From Amycolatopsis alkalitolerans (GTDB taxonomy: Bacteria > Actinomycetota > Actinomycetes > Mycobacteriales > Pseudonocardiaceae), in assembly GCF_006152065.1 (NCBI RefSeq), contig NZ_VDFW01000042.1, forward strand, positions 1 through 51,870: 51,870 nt of DNA, in the 5' to 3' direction. The translations under genes were made by a program, and so were the position numbers. This document shows, one piece after another, positions 1 to 9,082 of the stretch (position 1 is its first letter; every line of letters begins with the position of its first letter). The notes beneath the pieces are model-generated. The model did not search any database. It had not been told where the DNA came from and saw only the letters and a program-made list of their open reading frames with translations.

Positions 1-75
1 GGCGCCCTCATCACCACCCTCACCATCCTGCTCGCCGCCCCCTACCTCTGGCTCCGCTACTTCCTCCTCACCTAA
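1..75 (+). CDS. C-terminal end of a hydrophobic (membrane) protein, partial
   Basis: The first 24 codons read as an open frame that enters from the left edge and stops at TAA (73-75). The residues are strongly hydrophobic (ITTLTILLAAPYLW, ending RYFLLT), which fits the last transmembrane helix of a membrane protein. The family cannot be told from this tail. Confidence 0.5.
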   Translation, partial: GALITTLTILLAAPYLWLRYFLLT

Positions 76-180
76 CACCGCATGCCGTCGGGAACGTTTC
101 GGGAACGCCCGCGTGACAGGCTTCGTCCAGTGGCTCGCTCCACCCGGTGGGAGCGGCGATCCGGATCAGGAGGCACGATC

Positions 181-543
181 ATGAAAGCGGTGTTTCGGCA
201 GGACGCGTCGCCGGTCGTCGACGACGAGGGGGTCGAGTTGCGGCTCGCGGAGATCGGGGGCGGCATGTCGGCGGCGTTCGTGCGGCTGCCGGCGGGCGCC
301 GATCTGCGGCCCGCGCTGAAGGGCCTTCCCGACGACCTGTGCCAGTGCCCGCATTGGGGTTACCTCCTCGCGGGGCGGCTGGAGATGCACACCGCCCACG
401 GACGGCAGGAATACCGGGCGGGCCAAGCGGTCTACTGGGCGCCCGGCCACGCACCCGTCGCGCTCGAGGACACCGAATACGTGGACTTCTCCCCGACCGA
501 GGAGTTCCGCCCGGTGCTCGATCACCTGACCGGATCGAAGTGA
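181..543 (+). CDS. Small cupin-domain protein
   Basis: A 120-residue protein with a single cupin barrel. The segment CPHWGYLLAGRLEM (about residues 56-69), followed by a Gly-rich turn and AGQAVYWAPGHAP (80-92), has the spacing of cupin motifs 1 and 2. His58 and His90 are possible metal ligands. The ATG at 181 is chosen because AGGAGG (168-173) lies 7 nt upstream; the frame stays open farther upstream but with no ribosome site. It is followed after 12 nt by a small gene, so the two are probably cotranscribed. Stand-alone cupins of this size can bind small ligands or act as isomerases or dioxygenases. Nothing here fixes the substrate. Confidence 0.75.
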   Translation: MKAVFRQDASPVVDDEGVELRLAEIGGGMSAAFVRLPAGADLRPALKGLPDDLCQCPHWGYLLAGRLEMHTAHGRQEYRAGQAVYWAPGHAPVALEDTEYVDFSPTEEFRPVLDHLTGSK

Positions 544-555
544 GGTGGAGTGACG

Positions 556-780
556 ATGGCCGATCGAATCAAGCTCGTGCTGCCCGCCGACGAGCGACGC
601 CTCATCGTGCGGGTGGAAATGGACCGCGAGTGGGTCGGTGACCTGCTCTGCACGTCCGCGAGCCAGCAAGCGGCGCTACTGTCCGCCTTGTCGGCCGGCG
701 CGGTGTCCGTGGTCACGCGGCCGATACCCCGTCCTGATTGGGGCATCCTGGAACCGCCGGTGCCGTCCATCGGCGGGTGA
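556..780 (+). CDS. Small hypothetical protein
   Basis: A 74-residue acidic protein beginning MADRIKLVLPADERR. GAGGTGG (543-549) is well spaced for the ATG at 556; a GTG at 550 is the alternative start. The sequence has a hydrophobic, alanine/serine-rich middle (SASQQAALLSALSAGAVSV) and no cysteine pair, signal peptide or membrane helix that I recognise. It lies 12 nt behind the cupin gene and 72 nt before the large BTAD regulator, so it may be cotranscribed with the cupin. Function unknown. Confidence 0.55.
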   Translation: MADRIKLVLPADERRLIVRVEMDREWVGDLLCTSASQQAALLSALSAGAVSVVTRPIPRPDWGILEPPVPSIGG

Positions 781-852
781 GCGGCTCTTGCCCGGACCGC
801 GCGAAAGCCGGACACTTCAGGCATTCGAGCCGGTTCGGGGCGGAGGGACGCG

Positions 853-3800
853 ATGGCCGCCGAGATACGCGTCGGCCTGCTTGGCGGGTTTCGCGTCAGT
901 GCCGACGGTCTCGATATCACGCCCGGTGCGTGGCCGGCGCGGCGCGCGGGCGAACTGGTTCAGCTACTGGCGCTCGCGGACGGACATCGCCTGCTGCGCG
1001 ACCGGGTGATCGACGCGCTCTGGCCGCATCTGGAGCCGGACGCCGGGGCGGCGAACCTGCGCAAGGCGGCGCACCACGCCCGGCAGGCGCTCGGCTGCCC
1101 GGACGCGGTCGTGTTGCGGAACGGGCAGGTCGCGTTGTTCCCCGGAGTGCCGGTGGTCACCGACGTCGCGGGCTTCCAGGCGCGGGCCGACGAGGCGCTC
1201 CGCGGCGGCGATCCCGCGGAGTGCGCGGCGGTCGCGTCGACCTACCCCGGCGATCTGCTGCCGGAGTCGTTGTACGAGGGCTGGGCAGAGGAGCCGCGAA
1301 GACGGTTGCGGCTCCGGCACTTGGAGCTGCTGCGCCGGGGCGCGTTGTGGGAGCGGCTTGTCGAGGAGGACGGCACCGACGAACCCGCCTGCCGTCAGCT
1401 GATGAAGGCGGCGATGGCGGCGGGCAACCGCTGCGACGCCGTCCGATGGTACGGGCGGCTGAGCGCCGCGCTGCGGCGTGAACTCGGGATCCGGCCAAGT
1501 TGCGAGACCCAACTGCTCTACGAGGCCTGCGTCGCCACCGCGGTGGCCGCCGAACCGGCCTTTGTGGGCCGCGAGTACGAGCTGGCGGCCGCGTCCCGCG
1601 TGCTGCGCGCGGGCCCCGCCGGGGAGATCGGCGCACTCGTGGTGCGCGGCCCGGCCGGCATCGGTAAGACCAGGCTGTGCGACCAGGTGGCGGCGCGGGC
1701 CCGCGAGCTGGGCTGGCAAGTGCTCAGGGTGCGAGTCCAGCCGTCGGACCGGCCCTGCGCGCCGCTGCTGCGGATGGTGGACCAGCTTGTCGCCGAGGAT
1801 CAGCATGTGCTCGACAGGGCGGGCGATCCCGCAAAGTCCACTCTGGACAGTCTTAGTGCACTGCGGGCCGGAACCGTCCTCACGCGACACCAGATCGCCG
1901 GCGCGCTCCGCCGCCTGCTGCTGGCCGCGGGAACGAGAATCGTGGCCGTCGTGGACGACGCGCACGAGTCGGACGAGGCCACGATCGATGTGTTGCTGCA
2001 ACTCTGCGGGTTGGACCGGATCCCGGTGCTGCCAGTGCTGTCCTACCGCGGTGAGGCCGCCGAGGGCGCACTGTCGAGCGGAGTGGCGCGGCTGGCGCGG
2101 GCCGGGCGGGTGGTGGAGCTCGAACTCGGTCCCCTGCACCGCGGGGAAATCGCCCAGCTGATCACGGAGCACGTCCCGGCGGTGCCCGGGCCGGAGGTCG
2201 TCGAGCGCATCACCGCACTCGCCCAAGGCAACCCCTGCTTCGCCATCGAACTCGCCCGGGCTGCCGGCGACGCGTCGCCGCTCCCACGAACGGCGGCCGA
2301 CGCCATCGTGCGGCGGCTGGTCGATCTCGACGATGCGACCGTGGAGATGCTGCGGCGGCTCGCGCTGGCCGGTGACGACTTCGACACCGACGGCCTGCTC
2401 GGCATCATGGGACTGCCCGAGCCCGAGGCGTTCACCGTCATCGACGAGGCCCTGCGTGCCGGGATCCTGGTCCTGACGGATGCGCGGTACCGCTTCCGGC
2501 ATGACCTGGTCCGCCAGGCGCTCGCCGGGCAACTCGCCCCGCACCGGCGCCGCATGATCCATCGCGAGGCCGCCGAGCGGCTCGCCGCCGCCGGAGCCGC
2601 GCCGAGCGTCATCGCCGCGCAATGGCTGGCTGGTGCGCGGCCGGCCGCCGCGGCGCCCTGGCTGCGTGCCGCCGTCCGCCAAGCGATCGAGGCCGGGGCA
2701 TTCGACGACGCGCTCACCCACGCGGACACCCTGCTCCGGCACTTCCCCGGCGACGCCGAGACGTCATGCCTGCGTGCCGAGGCCCTGGAAGCCCTCGGCG
2801 ACGTGCGAGCCCCCGCCGCGTTCGCGGCCGCAGCCGAGTGCGCCGACCCGGCCCAGCGCAGCGACCTCCTGGCCAGGCAGGCGCTGGCGTCGGTGCGCGC
2901 CGGCGACCCGGCAAGCGCGGCCGACGTGGTCGCCGGTCTCGAGCCGGCCACGATCGGCGGACGGCTCGCGCACGCGCTCGCGCTGGCGGGCGCCGCCGCG
3001 ATGGGCTTCGCCGATCCCGCGACCGGTGAGGCGACCGCGGCCCGCACCCGCCGGCTGGCGATCCAGTCTGGCGACCCGGCCGCGATCGTCATCGCCTCCT
3101 GGGCCGAAGCCGCGTCCGCGCACGCACGCGGCGAACTGCCGCGGGTGGTCGAGACCGGGTTGCGCAGCACGGCTGCCCTGCCCCGGCTGGCCGCATCGGT
3201 GTTCGACGGGCAGTTGTGCGTCACCGAGCGGCTGCTGTACGGCGGGTTGCCCTACGCCGAGGTGATCGCGTTCGCGGACCGGCTGGCGGCCGAGGCAGAG
3301 CGGCTGAACGCGGCCAGGGGCTACGCGTTCGCGATGACACTGCGGGGCGAGGCGAAGCTGCTGTCCGGGCAGCTCGACGAGGCCGACAAAGACCTCGCAC
3401 ACGGCGCGGAACTGCACCGCGACATCGCCGCCGCGGCCGGGGAATCGTTCTCCCTGCAACGGCGAGCCGAGGTCGCGCTCTACCGCGGCGAGCGGGACGA
3501 GGCCCAGGCGTTGCTCGACGACGCGCTGGCCGTGGCGCGGGAGTCCGACCTCGGCTTCCATCTCTTCGACCGCATCTACGGCACCCGGATCGCGATGGCG
3601 CCCGACCCGCGCTCGGCGCTCTCGGCACTCGAGGAAGGCGAAGCCGCGGTGCACGGATCCATGGAGACGTGCCCCGGCTGCCGGATCACCTTCGACATCC
3701 CCGCAGCCATCGCCGCCGCGAAGGCGGGCGACCTCGACCGTGCCGCCCACTACGAACGCGCGGCGCAACGCCTGACCAGCCTGCTGATGCGCCTGCCAGG

Positions 3801-3960
3801 CTGGTACGCCGCCGTGCACGAGGTCCGGGGGCACCGGGCACGCGCCCACGGCGACCACACATCCGCCACCAACCACTTCGCGGCCGCCGCCCGCCGCTTC
3901 CGCGAGGCCGGGCAGCCACTCGACGCTTCCCGCTGCGAAGCACTTGCATCTTGGAGCTGA
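853..3960 (+). CDS. BTAD-domain transcriptional regulator with AAA ATPase and TPR-like C-terminus
   Basis: A 1035-residue multidomain regulator. The N-terminus (about 1-95) has the OmpR/SARP-type winged helix pattern (VGLLGGFRVSADG, then ALWPHLEPDAGAANLRKA). Residues about 100-235 form the bacterial transcriptional activation domain. Next is an AAA/STAND ATPase with Walker A GPAGIGKT (266-273) and a Walker B-like VAVVDDAHESD (about 363-373). The remaining ~500 residues are alanine-rich helical repeats of TPR type. GGAGGG (841-846) sits 6 nt before the ATG. The C-terminus shows no LuxR helix-turn-helix, so DNA binding would rest on the N-terminal domain. Proteins of this architecture are pathway activators in actinomycetes. 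No biosynthetic cluster adjoins it, so the target is unknown. Confidence 0.88.
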   Translation: MAAEIRVGLLGGFRVSADGLDITPGAWPARRAGELVQLLALADGHRLLRDRVIDALWPHLEPDAGAANLRKAAHHARQALGCPDAVVLRNGQVALFPGVPVVTDVAGFQARADEALRGGDPAECAAVASTYPGDLLPESLYEGWAEEPRRRLRLRHLELLRRGALWERLVEEDGTDEPACRQLMKAAMAAGNRCDAVRWYGRLSAALRRELGIRPSCETQLLYEACVATAVAAEPAFVGREYELAAASRVLRAGPAGEIGALVVRGPAGIGKTRLCDQVAARARELGWQVLRVRVQPSDRPCAPLLRMVDQLVAEDQHVLDRAGDPAKSTLDSLSALRAGTVLTRHQIAGALRRLLLAAGTRIVAVVDDAHESDEATIDVLLQLCGLDRIPVLPVLSYRGEAAEGALSSGVARLARAGRVVELELGPLHRGEIAQLITEHVPAVPGPEVVERITALAQGNPCFAIELARAAGDASPLPRTAADAIVRRLVDLDDATVEMLRRLALAGDDFDTDGLLGIMGLPEPEAFTVIDEALRAGILVLTDARYRFRHDLVRQALAGQLAPHRRRMIHREAAERLAAAGAAPSVIAAQWLAGARPAAAAPWLRAAVRQAIEAGAFDDALTHADTLLRHFPGDAETSCLRAEALEALGDVRAPAAFAAAAECADPAQRSDLLARQALASVRAGDPASAADVVAGLEPATIGGRLAHALALAGAAAMGFADPATGEATAARTRRLAIQSGDPAAIVIASWAEAASAHARGELPRVVETGLRSTAALPRLAASVFDGQLCVTERLLYGGLPYAEVIAFADRLAAEAERLNAARGYAFAMTLRGEAKLLSGQLDEADKDLAHGAELHRDIAAAAGESFSLQRRAEVALYRGERDEAQALLDDALAVARESDLGFHLFDRIYGTRIAMAPDPRSALSALEEGEAAVHGSMETCPGCRITFDIPAAIAAAKAGDLDRAAHYERAAQRLTSLLMRLPGWYAAVHEVRGHRARAHGDHTSATNHFAAAARRFREAGQPLDASRCEALASWS

Positions 3961-4100
3961 GCTGACGGAGTGGTCGAATCCGTCGACCCGCAGCTCGAAC
4001 CGGCAACGGTGACCAGCTGACTGCCCGGCCCCGCGTCCGCGATCATGGTTCGCGGACGAACGGCGCAGGCCACGCGGCGGTGCCGGTTCGGGCTCCGCCA

Positions 4101-4692
4101 GCACCTCGGGATGCAGTCCCGGCGCCACGGTGAACTCGGCGGGGGTCGCGTTCAGGTGTGCGCGGCGGCCCGGCACCGGTCGATGTGCTCGCGCAGCTCG
4201 GCCCGTGGCACGACCGCGCGCAGGGCCGTGACCGAAATCCCGTGCGTGACCCTGCCGCGCGCGTCGAACACGGGCAGGGCGACGCCGTTGAGGTAGTCCT
4301 CGTGCTCGCCGTCGTCCTCGGCCCAGCCACGTTCCCGGATCTGGCCGAGCTGCCGCTCCAGCTCCTCCCGGCTGGGGCTCGTCCTGGTATGCCGTGATCA
4401 CCTTCGCGACCCCGGCGGTGTGTGTCAGCGCGGGCAGGCCGATGCGCGAACCCATCACGCCCCCTGCCGTCGATCTTGTCGACGTAGACATGCCCGTACT
4501 CCTCGCTCAGCCGCTGGAGTGTGGCGCGCGCCAGTGACCGGGCCTCGAGCTGGTCGAGGGCGAGCTGGCCGAGCATGATGAGCTGGAATCCCATCCCGCA
4601 GCCGCCTTCGGGCAGGCGACCTCGCCCAGCGAGCCGTGCCGCCGTGGGACGAACTCGATGACCTCGATCGCGCGGGCTACGGTTTGCGACAT
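4101..4692 (-). pseudogene. Decayed IclR-family regulator
   Basis: Minus-strand remains of an IclR regulator spread over three frames. The start (ATG 4692-4690) gives MSQTVARAIEVIEFV as in IclR N-termini, then the helix-turn-helix segment is missing. A second frame continues with the typical linker and effector-domain start (MGFQLIMLGQLALDQLEA, VYVDKIDG). A third carries MGSRIGLPALTHTAGVAK, and the tail AHLNATPAEF lies near 4150. At least two frameshifts and a deletion in the DNA-binding domain make it non-functional. Its start overlaps the end of the kinase gene by 16 nt, so it was the last gene of that operon. IclR proteins often control the sugar-acid genes next to them; that control is presumably lost here. 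Confidence 0.75.
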
Positions 4693-5672
4693 GGACGATC
4701 GCTTTCTCGTTCGGTGGCACGGGATCCGCCGGGGACGGTAGCCGGGCCGGCCGTGAATCCCGCGACGACTTCGGCCGCGCGGGGCAGTTCCGCCAGATCC
4801 GACGGCGAGCGGAGTACCCGCGAGGCGGCGAAATGCCCCAGCCGCAGCCGGGTCGTCTCGTCGCGGCCGTCGAGCAGCCCGCTCAGCCACCCCGCCGCGA
4901 AGGCGTCCCCGGCGCCGACCGCGTCGACGACCTCGACCGGGGTCGCCGGGACCCGGCACTCGCCGTCCGGGGTGAAGCCGACCGCTTCGACCGCCGCGTC
5001 CTTGACGATCAGGTGGCCCGGCCGGTCGATCAGCTTCCGCACGCTTCCCGCGTCCGGGGTGCCCCACAACGTCTCGGCCTCGTCCCGGCCCACGAACACG
5101 ATGTCGCTGCGCTGCGCGAGGTCGAGCAGGACCGGCGCGGCGTCGGCGGCGGACCACAGGGCGGGGCGGTGGTTGACGTCGAAGCTCGCCAGCGCTGTCC
5201 CCAGTGGCCGGCCGGCGAGCAGGTGGTGGGTCAGCTCACGGCCCTGCGGGGAGATGGCCGCGGTGATCCCGGTCAGGTGCACGACGCGGGCGGGGCAGCC
5301 GGTCCAGGCGGCGAGGTCGGCGGTGGACATGGCGGCCGCCGCGGAACCCGAGCGGTAGTAGTAGACCTTGGTGCCCTCGGGTCCCGGGTCCTTGAAGTAC
5401 ACCGCTGTGGGCCGCTCGGCGTCCCGGCGCACGAGCCCGACCTCGACTCCGCGCTCCCGCAAGGAGTTCACGACGATGTCGCCGAGCGGATCGTTCCCGA
5501 CTGCGCCGGCCCACGCCGTCCGGTGCCCCAGCGCGGACAGCAGCGCGGCGACGTTCGACTCCGCTCCGCCCGGGCGGAGCAGGAACGAGCTGTGCGCGTC
5601 GAGCCGCCCGCCCGGCCGCGGGGTGACCATCACCATCGTTTCCCCGATCGCCAGCAGATCCACACCGTTCAC
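4677..5672 (-). CDS. PfkB-family sugar kinase, probably 2-keto-3-deoxygluconate kinase
   Basis: A 331-residue ribokinase/PfkB-family kinase. It has the N-terminal LLAIGETMVMVTP start, the glycine pair RPGGAESNVA (33-42) and the C-terminal signature DAVGAGDAF (250-258), with Asp256 as the expected catalytic base. VYYYRSGSAAAAMS is typical of KDG kinases, which phosphorylate 2-dehydro-3-deoxy-D-gluconate in hexuronate and sugar-acid catabolism. The GTG start (5672-5670) overlaps the upstream dehydrogenase stop as GTGA, which implies translational coupling. The kinase looks intact although both operon neighbours are damaged. Other PfkB substrates such as fructose or ribose are possible. Confidence 0.85.
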   Translation of the reverse strand: MNGVDLLAIGETMVMVTPRPGGRLDAHSSFLLRPGGAESNVAALLSALGHRTAWAGAVGNDPLGDIVVNSLRERGVEVGLVRRDAERPTAVYFKDPGPEGTKVYYYRSGSAAAAMSTADLAAWTGCPARVVHLTGITAAISPQGRELTHHLLAGRPLGTALASFDVNHRPALWSAADAAPVLLDLAQRSDIVFVGRDEAETLWGTPDAGSVRKLIDRPGHLIVKDAAVEAVGFTPDGECRVPATPVEVVDAVGAGDAFAAGWLSGLLDGRDETTRLRLGHFAASRVLRSPSDLAELPRAAEVVAGFTAGPATVPGGSRATERESDRPCRKP

Positions 5673-6295
5673 CGGTTTCCCGCCCGTACGACGCTGCGCA
5701 GGGGCCCACCCTCGCGCAGCCGGATCAGATTGCCGATCACTTCCGCCGCCCGGTCGGCGTAGGTGTTGTCCGCGGAGGCCGAGTAATGCGGGGTCATGAC
5801 CACATTGTCCAGGCCGGCGAACGGCGGTGAAGTCCCGGCCGAGGCGTGCCACGCATCGAGTGCGGCGCCCGCGATCGTGCCGTCGGTCAGCGCTCGGCAG
5901 AGCGCGGTCTCGTCCACCACCGGCCCGCCGGCGACACCGACCAGGATCCCGGCCGGCCCGAGCCGCTTCAGTTCCGCGGCCCCGATCAGGCCGCGGGTCT
6001 CGCCGGTGAGCGGGCAGTCCAGCAGCTCGCCGAGTGCGTCCATGCCGTCCACCCAGCCGGCGTCGGGGTCGCCGAAATCCCGCTCGCGGGCGGACCCGCG
6101 CACGGCGACGGGTCGCGTAGCCAGGGCACGGCACGGTTTCGCGATGGACCGCCCGATGTGCCCGAAGCCGACGATGCCGACCGGGGCCCCGGCGAGCGTG
6201 CCGAACGTGGGGCGGACACCATCGGTGATCGGCAGCGGGCGGGTCAGCACGATGTCCGATGAATGGACAATCTCGCGAACGAACCGCATCGGCAC
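5669..6295 (-). pseudogene. N-terminally truncated D-isomer 2-hydroxyacid dehydrogenase
   Basis: The 208-residue frame covers only the NAD-binding domain and C-terminal part of a 2-hydroxyacid dehydrogenase; intact members have about 310-340 residues. VGIVGFGHIGRSIAK is the Rossmann GxGxxG motif, and NVVMTPHYSAS carries the catalytic His. The substrate-binding N-terminal ~100 residues are absent. The catalytic-Arg motif, normally VN-x-ARG, reads VGVAGGPVVDE, so the Arg is Gly. Loss of both makes normal dehydrogenase activity unlikely. It overlaps the kinase start (GTGA). It was probably a sugar-acid reductase or oxidase in the same operon. A start at 6295 is only the first possible codon. Confidence 0.7.
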
Positions 6296-6743
6296 GACCG
6301 TTCGCGGTTGGCGCCGACACGGTGATCAGCTGGGTCGTGAGTAGCCACGCCGACCGGCCGGGTCGCTGCCGGTGACCGGTACGGCACCCGCTAACACAAT
6401 CGAGTTCTGTCAGAAATTTTCGGCCCTAGTCCCAACAAATGCATTTGGCGTCGCATTCATCCGGTCTTTGTTGCGGTGAAGCCAAGATCTATTGCCGGAA
6501 TAGCGACACATGGGCATAACCCACGGTCGTCTTGTCACTACCAGTTTTGATGATCTGTGTCCATTCCCACGAATCCTGTACTCTCGTTGTTTCATTTTCG
6601 TAATCTTCTCGCGCTTTCGCGGTGACCTGCGATCTACCCCGAGGATCAGCGGCCGCAAGCCACCGCGAACCTCCGGCACCGCTGCCTGAACCAGGCGCGG
6701 AGACGGGCACGCGGTGTGAGCGTGAGTAAGGAGCCCACCCACC
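6296..6743. other. 448-bp intergenic region with AT-rich stretch and long leader
   Basis: No gene is recognised here. The part 6395-6600 is clearly AT-richer than its surroundings and probably carries the promoter of the Rpf-like gene. Near the gene, CACCGC (6677-6682) pairs with GCGGTG (6711-6716) and encloses a GCCTG/CAGGC hairpin (6684-6696), so the leader may fold. AAGGAG (6728-6733) is the ribosome site. Confidence 0.5.
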
Positions 6744-7403
6744 GTGGGACGTCATAGCAAGCCCAGCAAGACGAAGACTGTTCTCCGGCGAACCGGCGCG
6801 ACCGCGGCTATCGCGGGCGCCACGTTCGGCGGTATCGGCATCGCCGGGGCCGGCACGGCCAGCGCTTTCCCGGGGCAGGCCGGACTCGTCAAGTGCGAGA
6901 GCGGCGGCAACCCGACGGCGGTCAACAACACCGCGGCCGGGCAGCGGGCCGGCCGCCCCGCCGGTCTGTTCCAGATCGTGACCAAGACCTGGCTTGCCAA
7001 CGGCGGCGGCCAGTTCGCCCCGACCGCGGACAAGGCCACCCCTGCTCAGCAGCAGACCGTCGCGGACCGGATCTACGCGAAGCAGGGTTCCGCGCCGTGG
7101 CAGTGCCCCACGGGTGCGGGCTCGGCCCAGTTCGCCTTCTTCGGCGGGCAGAGCGGCGGCGGTTCGGCCTCGACGGAGACCGCCAAGGTCCGGCACGAGG
7201 CGAAGCCCACGAATGCGACCCCGGCCGGTGCGACACGGTCGAACCCCACCGGGAACTACACCGTCGTCGCGGGTGACACCCTCTCGGGCATCGCGGCGAA
7301 GTTCCGCGTGTCCGGCGGGTGGCAGCACCTGCAGAAGGCGAACTCGCAGTACATCCCCAACGCCGACCTGATACTGGTCGGGCAGCGGATCGCCACCAGC
7401 TGA
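6744..7403 (+). CDS. Secreted Rpf-like transglycosylase with C-terminal LysM domain
   Basis: A 219-residue secreted muralytic protein. A basic N-terminus and Ala/Gly-rich hydrophobic core end at ASA-FP (cleavage after about Ala41). The Rpf/transglycosylase-like domain follows (about 42-125), with KCESGGN carrying the expected catalytic Glu52 and PAGLFQIVTKTW replacing the usual YYGGLQF stretch. A low-complexity linker leads to a LysM peptidoglycan-binding domain (172-217, YTVVAGDTLSGIAAKF). The GTG at 6744 has AAGGAG 10 nt upstream. Family members cleave peptidoglycan glycan strands at the cell surface and promote regrowth or spore germination. It is transcribed alone, with a hairpin terminator candidate 120 nt downstream. 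Confidence 0.85.
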   Translation: MGRHSKPSKTKTVLRRTGATAAIAGATFGGIGIAGAGTASAFPGQAGLVKCESGGNPTAVNNTAAGQRAGRPAGLFQIVTKTWLANGGGQFAPTADKATPAQQQTVADRIYAKQGSAPWQCPTGAGSAQFAFFGGQSGGGSASTETAKVRHEAKPTNATPAGATRSNPTGNYTVVAGDTLSGIAAKFRVSGGWQHLQKANSQYIPNADLILVGQRIATS

Positions 7404-7525
7404 CCCGCTCGAGGTCCGCGTCCGCATCGCGTTCCCCCGGGCGATGCGGACGGCGGGCCGCCCGGAGTGGTTCCTGGCCGACGGTGCGCTCGGGCGCCGT
7501 CCCCGGAACCCCCGGCGGCAGGACC

Positions 7526-7572
7526 GCGGGGTAGGCGGGTCCCTTCGGCGGGAACCGGCCCGCTTACCCCGC
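7526..7572 (+). terminator. Hairpin terminator downstream of the Rpf-like gene
   Basis: GCGGGGTAGGCGGG (7526-7539) pairs with CCCGCTTACCCCGC (7559-7572), a 14-bp stem with one G-U pair. The loop contains a smaller TCCC/GGGA stem closed by TTCGGC. There is no strong U-tract, as is common in actinomycetes. Confidence 0.55.
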
Positions 7573-7608
7573 GCCTAAGGCCAGGCCTCTCCACGGCAAA
7601 ATCCGTCC

Positions 7609-7755
7609 TCACCGCCCGTTTCTGGCCGGGAGGGTTTCCGCCGCGCTTGACAGGTTGTCCATTGCGGACACTTCGTCGGGAGTCAGCGTGAAGTCCACAA
7701 CGGACAGATTCTGTGCCATCCAGCCGCGGTGGGCGGACTTCACGGTCACCGCGAC
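7609..7755 (-). pseudogene. C-terminal relic of an aldo/keto reductase
   Basis: The last 48 codons of this frame read VKSAHRG, WMAQNLSVVDFTLTPDE and end after ARNGR. This matches the aldo/keto reductase C-terminus, where an (I/V)PKSxxxxRxxxN stretch binds the NADP phosphate and (D)FxLTxxE(M)xxI(D) forms the last helix. The rest of the ~280-residue enzyme is missing; the sequence upstream on this strand does not resemble the family. It is a truncated remnant. Confidence 0.6.
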
Positions 7756-8685
<930 letters not shown>

Positions 8686-8689
8686 GCGA

Positions 8690-8870
8690 GGCTCCCGGCT
8701 ACAACGTGGCGCTGGCCTATGCGGCACTCGCCGCCGCCGTGCGAACACAGCACCGCGATCCCCGGCTGCCGGACTTCGCCGCCGCCGTCGGCCTTCACGA
8801 CCTTCTTGCCAGCGTATCCGCCAAGCTGAAGCCGAGGCCGGAGCGGGGTGACGGGGCCGTTCGCCTGCGC
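8690..8870 (+). pseudogene. Short unassigned relic, weakly like a Gfo/Idh/MocA C-terminus
   Basis: The plus-strand frame here contains PGYNVALAYAALAAAV, then RLPDFAAAVGLHDLLASVSA. The F-A-x-A-V-x-L-H-x-L-L pattern is reminiscent of the last helix of Gfo/Idh/MocA oxidoreductases. The match is short and made from memory, so the assignment is weak. The piece is joined to the IS30 fragment on its left and fades into unassigned sequence on its right. Confidence 0.25.
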
Positions 8871-9082
8871 CGTCATGATGCGGGCGCGCGCCGCCCCCTG
8901 ACCGCCGGTTCGTGGTCCGCCTCGCGGTTGGCCGCGTTGAGGACTGCGTCAAGCAGTCCGGGAAACGCCCGCTCCAGGTCGAGCAATGGTCAGGTCGTGA
9001 GATCTTGAGCAACCGGGCGGCGGTTCGTGTTTGTCGGCTACGGGGCCGTGCTGGTCACGGCACCGCTGACCTGGTCGGCGCC

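Noticed and set aside
964..2742. Long minus-strand open frame opposite the BTAD regulator
   Set aside because: Its translation is Arg/Gly/His-rich without family resemblance. It is a by-product of high GC in the third codon position of the real plus-strand gene.
6480..6743. Possible ydaO-type (c-di-AMP) riboswitch before the Rpf-like gene
   Set aside because: The conserved riboswitch blocks I remember (GGGGUGAAUC-like and CCGAACCCGUCAGCUAACCU-like) are not visible; only a simple nested hairpin is seen.
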